Origin: Palsa-870 sp035937155
Lineage (GTDB): Bacteria; Chloroflexota; Dormibacteria; Dormibacterales; Dormibacteraceae
Assembly: GCA_035937155.1 (NCBI GenBank)
Contig: DASYVJ010000055.1
Coordinates: 1 to 64,000 of the forward strand
Reading direction: 5' to 3'
Length of the DNA: 64,000 nt
The notes under the pieces were generated by a model. It was not told the DNA's origin. It worked only from the letters and a program-made list of their open reading frames with translations, and did no database searches. This document shows positions 24,321-32,102 of this stretch, one piece after another; positions within the stretch are counted from its first letter, which is position 1; every line of letters starts with the position of its first letter. The translations under genes and the position numbers were made by a program.

Positions 24321-24350
24321 AAAGAAAAAGCCGGCCGCGATGCGACCGGC
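24321..24350 (-). terminator. Rho-independent terminator of the cold shock gene
   Basis: On the minus strand a 9-bp stem (24350-24342 with 24338-24330, one C-A mismatch, 3-base loop) is followed directly by TTTTTCTTT. It lies 15 bases after the csp stop codon. The T-run ends where the next gene's ATG begins. Confidence 0.85.
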
Positions 24351-24365
24351 AACCTCGAAGGCCTG

Positions 24366-24569
24366 CTAGGCCAGCTTGATTCGGTTTGCGCGGGGGCCTT
24401 TCTGGCTCGGCTCGATCTCGAAGGTGACGCGCTCACCGCCGGCCAGCGAGTCGAAGTTCACCGCCGAATCCAACCCGGTGCGGTGGAAGAAATACTCCCG
24501 CCCGTCCTCGGCGGCGATGAATCCGAATCCGCGGTCGGAGACCAACTTCTTGATGGTGCCTGTCGGCAT
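24366..24569 (-). CDS. Cold shock domain protein (CspA family)
   Basis: A 67-residue single cold shock domain that binds single-stranded RNA and DNA as a chaperone. RNP1 is DRGFGFIAAEDG and RNP2 is EYFFHRTGL, with the TGTIKKL start typical of the family. The ATG at 24569 fits this start and has GGAGGGAG and GGGAGA purine tracts just upstream; the longer in-frame reading to 24644 is not conserved-looking. It ends at a clear intrinsic terminator. The 132-bp gap upstream leaves room for the long 5' leader usual for csp genes, although none is proven. Confidence 0.93.
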   Translation of the reverse strand: MPTGTIKKLVSDRGFGFIAAEDGREYFFHRTGLDSAVNFDSLAGGERVTFEIEPSQKGPRANRIKLA

Positions 24570-24701
24570 CTCTCCCAACTCCCTCCAATAAACCCGATGT
24601 CGCGAACGCCCGGGGCCCTTCGATTCAACGACCGCGGCGCACATCGCCCGCCATCTTGGCGACCTTTCTACCTTACCACCGGAATCGGCGCGCTTAGAAC
24701 G

Positions 24702-25529
24702 TTACAGAGCGAGCAGCGCGACACCCACGAGAGTGGCCAGCGCGCCCGCAAGCTTCATCGCAACCGATTGGCGTTCCCGCAGCCTCCAAACACCCCAAAC
24801 AGCGACTCCGACGACCGCGGTTTCACGCACCGGCGCGACGACCGACAGTGGAGCGAGGCTGAGGGCCCACAGCACCAGCAGATAGCCCCCCCACATGAAG
24901 GTCCCGATCAGAATCGCCTTGCCACGGCCAAGCGGCGGTATGGCGCTGGGATGCTCACTCAGCCCCCTGTGCCCGGCGGTCAGCAGGGCCGCGACCCAGA
25001 TCGAGACCGGGACAGCAATCGCAAGCAGCACGACGAGCAGCCATCCATACAGCCAGGGCGTCGAAAGGCGCACTCCGACGCGGTCGACCGCGGTATAGGC
25101 GGCGATGGCGACGCCGGTGAGGAGGGCCGGCAGCGTGGCGCGTCCACCGGACTGCGAGACCGCAACCGCGAGGATGCCGAGCAGCAGGAGACCGACACCC
25201 ACGAGCTGCAGCGCGGTCAACCTTTCGTGGAGCAAACCCAATCCGGCCACGACAGCGAGCAACGGGGCCGAACCGCGCGCGATCGGGTAGACGACGGACA
25301 GCTCACCGCGCCGGTAGGCGGCCGCAAGCAGCCACAGGTAGGTCAGCTCCAACGAGGCGGAGAGCGCGCACCATCCCGCCGCCGCCGGTGAGATGGCGGG
25401 ACGCCCGGTCAACAGCCAGACCACCGCGGTCGGCGGGGTGATGATCAGACCCGCGGCAATGGTCGCCCGCTGAAACGTCGCCATCGGATCGCCGCTGACC
25501 TTGACCAGGACGTTCCAGGTGCCGTGCAC
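24702..25529 (-). CDS. EamA/DMT-family transporter
   Basis: Drug/metabolite transporter with two EamA repeats, about ten helices over 275 residues; the substrate is unknown. The repeats are seen in ELTYLWLLAAAYRRGELS with VYPIARGSAPL near 60-85, and in the mirrored WALSLAPLSVVAPVRE near 225. From the GTG at 25529 the protein opens with HGTWNVLVK, which in relatives is the end of helix 1, so helix 1 looks truncated. Continuing upstream in frame to a CTG at 25571 would add a hydrophobic LIAAAIALALAAA and restore it; that CTG overlaps the lipase stop (CTGA). Confidence 0.85.
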   Translation of the reverse strand: MHGTWNVLVKVSGDPMATFQRATIAAGLIITPPTAVVWLLTGRPAISPAAAGWCALSASLELTYLWLLAAAYRRGELSVVYPIARGSAPLLAVVAGLGLLHERLTALQLVGVGLLLLGILAVAVSQSGGRATLPALLTGVAIAAYTAVDRVGVRLSTPWLYGWLLVVLLAIAVPVSIWVAALLTAGHRGLSEHPSAIPPLGRGKAILIGTFMWGGYLLVLWALSLAPLSVVAPVRETAVVGVAVWGVWRLRERQSVAMKLAGALATLVGVALLAL

Positions 25530-25567
25530 CGCAGCGGCCGCAAGCGCCAGTGCGATCGCGGCGGCGA

Positions 25568-26269
25568 TCAGGCCGGCAACCCAGCAGCTCGGCGTGGCCT
25601 GTGGAGCAGGCGTCCGAGCAAGCGGTACACCTCGGGGTTGATCACCAGGCCGTTGTGGCTGCCCCAGACGGGCATCGAGGGTATGTCAGGCCGAATGCAA
25701 GAGCGGAAGTTCACGACGTCGTCTGAGCGCGTGTAGATAGATGTCGTGGGCACCGCCGGCGGGAGCCCCAGGTCGTGAGAGAAACGTCCCTCGACATTGA
25801 GCCTGCGGCCGAAAGCGATCTCGTTGGCCACCTTGACCACCCCCAGAGCATGGTGGGTCATGAGCGCGAGGTCGGTCCAGTCCGCGAGCGGTGCGCCCAG
25901 CGCGATGACCTGCTCGACGCTCTGCGGCCTTCGCTGCGAGAGCACCTTCGCCAGCAGGCCGCCTCGGCTGTGGCCGACCAGGCTGACTCGCGCACCCTCC
26001 TCGCGCTCGATCTGGACGAGCCGATGGCGAAGGCCGGCCAGCATTCGCTCCGAGTGCTGGACGTTGAAGAGGATGCCGGACAGGTACGCCTTGTAGCCGA
26101 GGCGATCCAGCCAGCTCTGCATCACTCGGAGCTGCCAGTCGCCCGAGAGGAAGCCCGGAATCAGCAGCACAGGCCGTCCATCTCCGCGGGGCACTCCGCG
26201 CCCACGAAAGACTGGGTCGCGCAACAGAGCCGACCACTCGCGGAGCGCGAGCGGATCCCATAGCTTCAC
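25568..26269 (-). CDS. Esterase/lipase (alpha/beta hydrolase)
   Basis: A 233-residue hydrolase with PVLLIPGFLSGDW near residue 33 (oxyanion region), nucleophile elbow VGHSRGGLLAK near 98, and a terminal histidine in VWGSHNGL near 208. It resembles short triacylglycerol lipase/esterase proteins. No secretion signal was seen, so it is probably intracellular. It is a close paralogue of the lipase at 28965-29762, sharing the RDPVFRG, GFL-GDW, GHSRGG and VPTTSIY-RSD blocks. It lies 34 bases after the DoxX-Rieske gene in the same direction. Confidence 0.88.
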   Translation of the reverse strand: MKLWDPLALREWSALLRDPVFRGRGVPRGDGRPVLLIPGFLSGDWQLRVMQSWLDRLGYKAYLSGILFNVQHSERMLAGLRHRLVQIEREEGARVSLVGHSRGGLLAKVLSQRRPQSVEQVIALGAPLADWTDLALMTHHALGVVKVANEIAFGRRLNVEGRFSHDLGLPPAVPTTSIYTRSDDVVNFRSCIRPDIPSMPVWGSHNGLVINPEVYRLLGRLLHRPRRAAGLPA

Positions 26270-26303
26270 GGCATGCGATGGTAGGTCGTGGGCGCCGAAC
26301 GGG

Positions 26304-27323
26304 TCAGCCTGCGTACACGCCCCCGTCGGCTCCGACCTGCAGGCGAATCGCCGTCAACGGGGTTGGCGCCGGGCCTCCGACCACCGCAGCCCCGTGCGCC
26401 GGGTCGAACTCGGCGCCGTGGCATGGGCACCCCAACAGGTGCTGGTTCGGCTCATATGTGACGGTGCAGCCGGCGTGCGTGCAGACCGCGTCGAACGCGA
26501 CGACGCTGCCTCCCGGAAGTGAGACGGCGACCGCAGGATCGCCGGTGCCCGGGTCCTGGAACGTGAGAGACCCCTGGGCCTGAAGGTCGGCGAGGGTGCC
26601 GATCCTGGTCCCGCTCGGCGTAGCGGCGGCGCTGGGGCTGGCGGATGGCGTGGCGGTTGCACCAGCAGACGGGGTCGGGCTGCTGGACGCCGAAGCTTGA
26701 AAGGTTCGCGTACGCGGCAGTAGCCCAAGCACCCACACGAGCCCGACCCCGGCGGCGCCAAGCTGAATCAACAGGCGGCGCCGGCTGAGGTCGGTGGTCG
26801 CGGGCCGGCCGCGGGTGTCTGTCTGAACCGGTCCGAAGATAAGTGGCCTGACAGTGAGCAGACCCTGGTCGCCCACCAGGACAAGCGTTATCCAGGCGAC
26901 CGTGTAGATGCCGTCCGAGCCCAGGAAATACGGCTGTACATTCCAGCTTGCCGTCAGGAACAAGACGAAATTGAGCAGGGCGCCCGCTGCCGCGGCCCAT
27001 CGGGTCGCCACGCCCACCACCACCAGGGCTCCAATCACCAGCTCGGCCGCGATGACGCCGATCCCCGCCAGCTGCGGCACCGGCAGAGCGAAGATCTGGA
27101 TGAGGAAGCCGATCGGGGAGTGGGCCGCAAAGCCCTGCAGCTGTGAGCCGATGTAGGTCGTCGCCCCTGGCTGTAGAAACCCGGGATCGGAGATCTTCTG
27201 CAGCCCGGCGTACACGAAGGTCACGCCGAGAAAGAGCCGAAGTGGCAAAGTCCCGTAGGCCAGCCAACGATCAGGCGGCTGGTTTGGGCGCTGCGGCTGC
27301 GGTCGTGCCGTTTTCCTGGCCAA
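26304..27323 (-). CDS. DoxX-family membrane protein fused to a Rieske [2Fe-2S] domain
   Basis: Three parts in 339 residues. Residues 20-165 are a DoxX/DoxD-like four-helix membrane domain (RLFLGVTFVYAGLQKISDP near 28). Around 180 is a twin-arginine-like SRRRLLIQLGAAGVGLV helix, followed by a Ser/Pro/Ala/Thr linker. Residues 240-339 are a Rieske domain with CTHAGC near 282 and CPCHGAEFD near 300, which supply the two Cys and two His ligands. The Rieske domain should face outside. DoxD is a quinone-linked thiosulfate oxidoreductase subunit in archaea; here an electron-transfer module on the menaquinone pool is a reasonable guess. Confidence 0.9.
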   Translation of the reverse strand: MARKTARPQPQRPNQPPDRWLAYGTLPLRLFLGVTFVYAGLQKISDPGFLQPGATTYIGSQLQGFAAHSPIGFLIQIFALPVPQLAGIGVIAAELVIGALVVVGVATRWAAAAGALLNFVLFLTASWNVQPYFLGSDGIYTVAWITLVLVGDQGLLTVRPLIFGPVQTDTRGRPATTDLSRRRLLIQLGAAGVGLVWVLGLLPRTRTFQASASSSPTPSAGATATPSASPSAAATPSGTRIGTLADLQAQGSLTFQDPGTGDPAVAVSLPGGSVVAFDAVCTHAGCTVTYEPNQHLLGCPCHGAEFDPAHGAAVVGGPAPTPLTAIRLQVGADGGVYAG

Positions 27324-27394
27324 GACGAGGGGACATTAACTGGAATCCGCTCTGCGATTGCTGTGAGGATGCTGGGACTTGGCTGAGACATTGG

Positions 27395-27426
27395 CCAATT
27401 GACCGCTAATTAATTGGACAGACTGT
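27395..27426. promoter_or_regulatory. Possible TetR operator
   Basis: An inverted repeat CCAATT / AATTGG (27395-27400, 27412-27417) flanks an 11-base centre and is followed by ACAGACTGT, an odd palindrome at 27418-27426. The site is AT-rich, against the GC-rich background, and lies in the 120-bp gap between the DoxX-Rieske gene and the TetR start. It could bind the TetR product and control both genes. Confidence 0.35.
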
Positions 27427-27443
27427 TTGTTAAGCTGATTCGC

Positions 27444-28025
27444 ATGGCCACACGCGGGTACCGTCTGGGCCGGCGTCAGGCCGCCGTCGACCGCACCAGG
27501 GCCGCCATCCTCTCCGCGGCCCGCCAGCTGGTGGCCGAGGTAGGCCCTGAAGCCGGCGTTGGCAAGGTGGCCGAGCGCGCCGGCGTCTCGCGGATCACCG
27601 TCTACAACCAGTTCGGCTCCAAAGCCGGGCTGCTGGAAGCGTTGACAGTCGAAGCGGGCCTGCCCGCGGGCGCCGCACCCGCGCCGGCTAGCGGAACAGA
27701 CTCTGTCGACGACCTGAAGCGGCGGATCGCTGAGGCGTGTACCGCGTGGGCGGCGGATCCTCGCCTTTACCGGCAGCTCCAGGGCCGTTCCGGGTCGCAA
27801 GACGAGGCCACCGACCGCGACCGCGACCTGGCCGAAAGGCTGGCCGCCGACGACCGGCTGCGACCGGGATGCTCGATCAAGGAAGCCGAGGACGTGATCG
27901 GGATCCTCACCTCGTTCCCGGTTTTCGACCGGCTGCACAAAAGCGGTCGGCGGTCGCCCGCCGCCGTTGCGGAGATCCTGGTCCGCATGGCGTCGGCCTT
28001 CATGGGAGAGCGCAGCCCGGTCTAG
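27444..28025 (+). CDS. TetR-family transcriptional regulator
   Basis: A repressor-type protein of 193 residues from the ATG at 27444; a TTG at 27414 would add ten residues but lies in the operator-like sequence. The N-terminal helix-turn-helix is AAILSAARQLVAEVGP followed by KVAERAGVSRITVYNQFGSKAGLLEAL, the canonical TetR pattern. The C-terminal domain is variable, as usual, and its ligand cannot be predicted. It is divergent from the DoxX-Rieske operon and precedes two hydrolases on the plus strand, either of which may be its target. Confidence 0.9.
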   Translation: MATRGYRLGRRQAAVDRTRAAILSAARQLVAEVGPEAGVGKVAERAGVSRITVYNQFGSKAGLLEALTVEAGLPAGAAPAPASGTDSVDDLKRRIAEACTAWAADPRLYRQLQGRSGSQDEATDRDRDLAERLAADDRLRPGCSIKEAEDVIGILTSFPVFDRLHKSGRRSPAAVAEILVRMASAFMGERSPV

Positions 28026-28035
28026 CATTGACGCA

Positions 28036-28935
28036 GTGCGCCATAAGACCGCCGACCTGGACGGACCGGTCCACTACCTCGACTTCGGCGGGACGGGCAA
28101 ACCGCTGCTCATGGTCCACGGGCTCGGCGGCAGCGCACTGAACTGGATGGCGGTGGGTCCAGAGATCGCCACGAGCTATCACGCTTTCGCGATCGACCTG
28201 GCAGGGTTTGGACAGACCCCGCTTTTCCGCCGATCGGCAGCAGTCGGGGCGAACGCCGAGCTCGTGCACTCGTTCATCGAGAAAGTGATCGGCGAGCCGG
28301 TCGTGATAATGGGCAACTCGATGGGAGGCCACATCTCCATCCTCGAGGCAGCCCTACACCCGTCGCGGGTGGACGCGATGATCCTGGTCGATCCGGCCAT
28401 CCCGGGAGTCCACGTACGCCGCCCCGAGCCCGCTCTTCTCGGCACGATGGCGGCGCTTTCGATCCCCGGGCTGGCCGAGATCCTGCTCGACCGGCGAGCC
28501 CGTTTGCTCGGCCCGGAGGGACTGGTCAAGCAAACCCTGGCCATCGTTTGCGCCGATCCCTCCCGCGTCGCGCCAGAGGTCGTCGAGGCCCACAACCGCC
28601 TGACAAGCGAACGCGACAAGCTCGGCCGCCAAAACGGCCGTGCGTTCCTGCAGGCAAGCCGATCGATCGGCCTGCGCATGGCAGATCCCCGGTTCTGGTC
28701 CCGGGTAGCGAAAGTTCAAAACCCCACCCTGGTGATCCACGGGAGCCTCGATCGACTGATTCCCCTCGCGTCGGCTAAAGAGCTTGCTCGCCGCCGGCCC
28801 GACTGGACGCTAGAGATCCTCGAGGGCGTCGGGCACGTGCCGATGATGGAAACTCCAGACGAGTTCATGAGTGCCCTAAACGCGTGGAGCCCGTATAGAA
28901 TCGCCGGCGAGCACGAGCAGTCCGCCGCGAGTTAA
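28036..28935 (+). CDS. Alpha/beta hydrolase
   Basis: A 299-residue cytosolic hydrolase with LLMVHGLGGSALNW near residue 24, nucleophile elbow MGNSMGGHISI near 90, an acid in HGSLDRLIPL near 240 and His in GVGHVPMMETP near 268. The GTG at 28036, ten bases after the TetR stop, puts the HGLGG motif at the usual distance from the N-terminus. An earlier ATG at 27967 would lie inside tetR. The substrate is unknown, and regulation by the adjacent TetR is likely from the arrangement. Confidence 0.83.
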   Translation: MRHKTADLDGPVHYLDFGGTGKPLLMVHGLGGSALNWMAVGPEIATSYHAFAIDLAGFGQTPLFRRSAAVGANAELVHSFIEKVIGEPVVIMGNSMGGHISILEAALHPSRVDAMILVDPAIPGVHVRRPEPALLGTMAALSIPGLAEILLDRRARLLGPEGLVKQTLAIVCADPSRVAPEVVEAHNRLTSERDKLGRQNGRAFLQASRSIGLRMADPRFWSRVAKVQNPTLVIHGSLDRLIPLASAKELARRRPDWTLEILEGVGHVPMMETPDEFMSALNAWSPYRIAGEHEQSAAS

Positions 28936-28964
28936 ATAACGGGAGAAGCGCTCAAGCAATCACT

Positions 28965-29762
28965 GTGGCAACCGTCCCAGAACTGAATCGCGGAAGGCGG
29001 CGCAATCGTCTCGGTATTGCAGCGTCGATCCTCCCGGACCTTCACCACCTGGGTCGATGGGACCCGATCCCCCCGATGTGGCTCGAGGGACGCATCTACC
29101 TTGAATACCTCCGCCTCATCCGCGACCCTGTGTTCCGCGGAGCGGACATTCCGCCGGGCTTGGGGAAACCCGTGCTGCTCATCCCGGGCTTCCTCGCGGG
29201 CGACTGGACGCTCCACACCCCCTTCCAGTGGCTCCGGCGCATCGGCTACCGGCCGCGGGTGGCAGGCGTCACGTTCAACGTCATGTACTCGGAGGTCATG
29301 CTCCGACCGCTGATCGACACGCTTCAAGAGCTGCGCCGCAAGACCGGGGCGAAGGTATCGGTCGTCGGACACAGCCGCGGCGGCGTGCTCGCCAAGGTGC
29401 TGTCGCACCGCAAGCCGGACCTCGTCGAGCAGGTGATCACACTTGGGTCTCCGCTGCAGGATCCGTTCGACATACATCCGCTGACGATGGCCGGCGTGCA
29501 GGCGGCGCATATCTACAACGCGTTTCGATACGGGCATCCCGCATCCGTTGAGGCGCGCTTCCTGCGCGACCTGGCGGCCGAGCCGCGTGTACCGACGACT
29601 TCGATCTATTCACGCTCCGACGGCGTCGTCAACTGGAAGGCATGCCTGCGACACGACGTGAACGCCATCGAGGTCCCGGGCAGCCACATCGGGCTCGCCC
29701 TCAATCCGGACGTGTACCGCATCCTGGCCTACCTGCTCCCCGCCCCCTGGTCGCCGGCGTAG
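28965..29762 (+). CDS. Esterase/lipase, paralogue of 25568-26269
   Basis: A 265-residue alpha/beta hydrolase with PVLLIPGFLAGDW near residue 68, nucleophile elbow VVGHSRGGVLAK near 133 and a terminal His in VPGSHIGLALNP near 240. It carries about 30 more N-terminal residues than its paralogue on the opposite strand. The start is GTG. It ends 14 bases before the TPP riboswitch, so transcription of the thiamine operon probably begins in or just after this gene. Confidence 0.87.
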   Translation: MATVPELNRGRRRNRLGIAASILPDLHHLGRWDPIPPMWLEGRIYLEYLRLIRDPVFRGADIPPGLGKPVLLIPGFLAGDWTLHTPFQWLRRIGYRPRVAGVTFNVMYSEVMLRPLIDTLQELRRKTGAKVSVVGHSRGGVLAKVLSHRKPDLVEQVITLGSPLQDPFDIHPLTMAGVQAAHIYNAFRYGHPASVEARFLRDLAAEPRVPTTSIYSRSDGVVNWKACLRHDVNAIEVPGSHIGLALNPDVYRILAYLLPAPWSPA

Positions 29763-29776
29763 CCGCGGTAACATCC

Positions 29777-29876
29777 GTCTCTAGCGGGAGCTCGCCGGCC
29801 ACCGGCTGAACGGGCTGAGAGGGCGCCATCGCGCCGACCGCATGAACCTGAACTGGGTAATGCCAGCGGAGGGAGA
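29777..29876 (+). promoter_or_regulatory. TPP riboswitch (THI box)
   Basis: All conserved parts of the thiamine-pyrophosphate aptamer are present in order: GCGGGAGCTCG, GGGCTGAGAGGG (29811-29822), GACC, GAACCTGAACTGGGTAATGCCAGCG spread over 29843-29868, and the closing GGAGGGAG. The last purine block doubles as the Shine-Dalgarno sequence of the ATG at 29880. That suggests translational control: TPP binding would lock the ribosome site in the P1 helix. No intrinsic terminator lies between aptamer and gene. Confidence 0.95.
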
Positions 29877-29879
29877 TAG

Positions 29880-31256
29880 ATGAGCGACATCGCCGCTCAA
29901 GCGGTCGATTCGGATTCTTTCGGCAGGGTCGAGAGCCATGGCATCGACTCGATTCCCACGGCCGACAGACACGGCGCGCCACGCGAGCTCGCATTCCTCT
30001 GGGGTGGCGCGTTCGTCAACTACGCAAGCCTCTTCACCGCAAGCCTGCTGACGACCTACTACGGGCTCGGGGTGTGGGACGGGCTGGTGGCGACGGCGCT
30101 TGGAACAGTGGCCGCCGCCGTGATTCTCGGGTTGCTCAGCAACACCGGCCCGCGATCCGGCGAACCGCAGATCGTCTATACGCGCCGGATCTTCGGCCTG
30201 CGTGGCTCATACCTCGGCGCCGTCCTCACGCTCTTTCTGGCGATCGGCTGGTTCGCTGTCGACTGCGTGATTGCCGCGCAGGCGGGGTCTCAGCTGTTAG
30301 GTGGTGGCAATCGTTGGGTCACCTTCGGCCTCGTCCTTCTGATCGCCGCGATCAGCGTCGCCGTCGCGATCTTCGGTCACCAGACGATCAAGGTCCTCGA
30401 GACCTACGGCGCGGTTGCGTTCGCCGTACTTTCACTGGCGCTGTTCCTCGTCCTGGCCCCGCAATTCCACTGGAACCAGCGCCCGACCGCCTCGGGCGCT
30501 GACTACCCGGGCGCCTTCGTGCTCGGGTTCATGACCTGCTTCGCGCTGGTCGCGTCCTGGTATCCGTTCGCCAGCGACTACTCTCGATACCTGCCCAGGT
30601 CGAGCCGCACCGGCTCGGTAACGCTGTGGCCCATGGTTGGCGTCGCCCTGCCGATGCTCGGGCTGGGCCTGTTCGGCCTCCTGCTGCCGACGATCGACAC
30701 CAAGCTCGCTGCCGACCAGGGCGTGCTCGCCGTCATCAGCCGCCACGCTCCAGCGTGGGTGACGGTTCCGTTCTTCATCTTCGTAGTCCTCGGGGAGATC
30801 TGGGCCAACTATCTCGACGTGTACACGGCCGGGCTCGTCTCGCTCGCGATGGGGATCAAGCTTCCGCGCTGGCAGACTGCGTTGGGCTGCGGCATCCTCG
30901 GCACCGTGCTCGCGGCCTACGCGGTGCTGGTCAGCGACTTCCACCTGGCATATGAAGACTTTCTGATCCTCACCTACCTCTGGGCACCCGCGTGGGCCGC
31001 TGTCGTGCTGCTGAGCTTCTTCTTCTTCGAGACGCGGCCGCGACCACGCCTCGCCCTGGTCGCGTGGTTGTGCGGATCGGCCACGAGCCTTGTGTTCGTG
31101 AACTACGCCAACCTCTTCAGCAACATTGCCGCGACACCCATGTTCTTCAATGCCGGCCTCATAGACGCCCTGCACGGAGCGGACCTCAGCGGGCTCGTCA
31201 GCATCTTTGTCGCCGCGGCTGTTTACTGGACCGGGCGACGAGTGTGGTCCAGTTGA
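29880..31256 (+). CDS. NCS1-family transporter, predicted thiamine-precursor uptake
   Basis: Purine-cytosine permease (NCS1) family protein, 458 residues with about twelve helices. The GAFVNYASLFTASLLTTYYG block near residue 42 and the PFASDYSRYLPRSS block near 230 are typical of the CodB/CytX branch. A TPP riboswitch directly upstream and thiD directly downstream make it a likely carrier for hydroxymethylpyrimidine or a related thiamine precursor, as proposed for CytX. The substrate is inferred from context; cytosine cannot be ruled out. The stop overlaps the thiD start (TTGA). Confidence 0.9.
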   Translation: MSDIAAQAVDSDSFGRVESHGIDSIPTADRHGAPRELAFLWGGAFVNYASLFTASLLTTYYGLGVWDGLVATALGTVAAAVILGLLSNTGPRSGEPQIVYTRRIFGLRGSYLGAVLTLFLAIGWFAVDCVIAAQAGSQLLGGGNRWVTFGLVLLIAAISVAVAIFGHQTIKVLETYGAVAFAVLSLALFLVLAPQFHWNQRPTASGADYPGAFVLGFMTCFALVASWYPFASDYSRYLPRSSRTGSVTLWPMVGVALPMLGLGLFGLLLPTIDTKLAADQGVLAVISRHAPAWVTVPFFIFVVLGEIWANYLDVYTAGLVSLAMGIKLPRWQTALGCGILGTVLAAYAVLVSDFHLAYEDFLILTYLWAPAWAAVVLLSFFFFETRPRPRLALVAWLCGSATSLVFVNYANLFSNIAATPMFFNAGLIDALHGADLSGLVSIFVAAAVYWTGRRVWSS

Positions 31257-32062
31257 AGCTGCCGGTCGCCCTGACCATTGCGGGTTCCGATTCGGGCGGA
31301 GGCGCCGGAATCCAGGCGGACCTGAAGACTTTCGCCGTGCTGGGGGTGCATGGCACGTCCGCCATCACGGCGATCACCGCCCAGAACACGCTGGGCGTTA
31401 CCGAGATCATGGAGCTTCCGGCGCATCTCGTCGGAGCTCAGATCGATGCGGTCATGGCCGACATCGGAGCCCAGGCCGCGAAGACCGGAATGCTCTCGAG
31501 CGCTGAGATCATCGAGATGGTGGCGGCCGCTATCGCCCACTACGACCTGAGAAACCTGGTTGTCGACCCGGTCATGGTCGCCAAAGGCGGCGCCAGGCTG
31601 CTGCGCGACGACGCCGTTGATGTGCTTCGCACGCGGCTGCTGCCACTGGCCGCGGTCGTGACTCCGAACCTTCCTGAGGCTGAGGTCTTGCTCGGCCGGT
31701 CGATTCGAACGCTTGACGATCGTCGCCAGGCGGCCCGTGACCTCGTCGCGCTCGGGGCACGCGCAGCGGTGGTCAAAGGCGGCCACGCCGTCGGGCAGCT
31801 TTCCATCGACCACTATTTCGATGGCACCGAGCTCGTCGAGCTTCAGTCACCGCGGATTGCAACCGCGAACACACATGGCAGCGGCTGCGTCTTTTCTGCG
31901 GCAATTGCGGCTGAGCTGGCGAAGGGAAGCGACCCCCTCGCGGCGGTCCACCAAGCGAAGGGGTTCATCACCGCGGCGATCGAGCAGTCGCTTGAAGTGG
32001 GCCGCGGCCACGGTCCCGTCAACCCGATGTTCAAGCTGCTCTCCGAGCCCCCAATTTCTTAG
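31253..32062 (+). CDS. thiD: HMP/HMP-phosphate kinase (ThiD)
   Basis: Phosphorylates hydroxymethylpyrimidine twice to give HMP-PP for thiamine synthesis. The ribokinase-fold signatures are TIAGSDSGGGAGIQADLKTF at residue 8, GTSAITAITAQNT near 38, VDPVMVAKGGARLL near 105 and the ATP/anion-hole THGSGCVFSAAI near 210. The TTG at 31253 overlaps the transporter stop by four bases; a GTG at 31244 is the alternative. It shares the TPP riboswitch with the transporter, a salvage operon for the pyrimidine half of thiamine. Confidence 0.94.
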   Translation: MKLPVALTIAGSDSGGGAGIQADLKTFAVLGVHGTSAITAITAQNTLGVTEIMELPAHLVGAQIDAVMADIGAQAAKTGMLSSAEIIEMVAAAIAHYDLRNLVVDPVMVAKGGARLLRDDAVDVLRTRLLPLAAVVTPNLPEAEVLLGRSIRTLDDRRQAARDLVALGARAAVVKGGHAVGQLSIDHYFDGTELVELQSPRIATANTHGSGCVFSAAIAAELAKGSDPLAAVHQAKGFITAAIEQSLEVGRGHGPVNPMFKLLSEPPIS

Positions 32063-32102
32063 AAGAAGCTGGGGCCCCTGGAGGCAGGTAAGCTGTGGCG
32101 TC

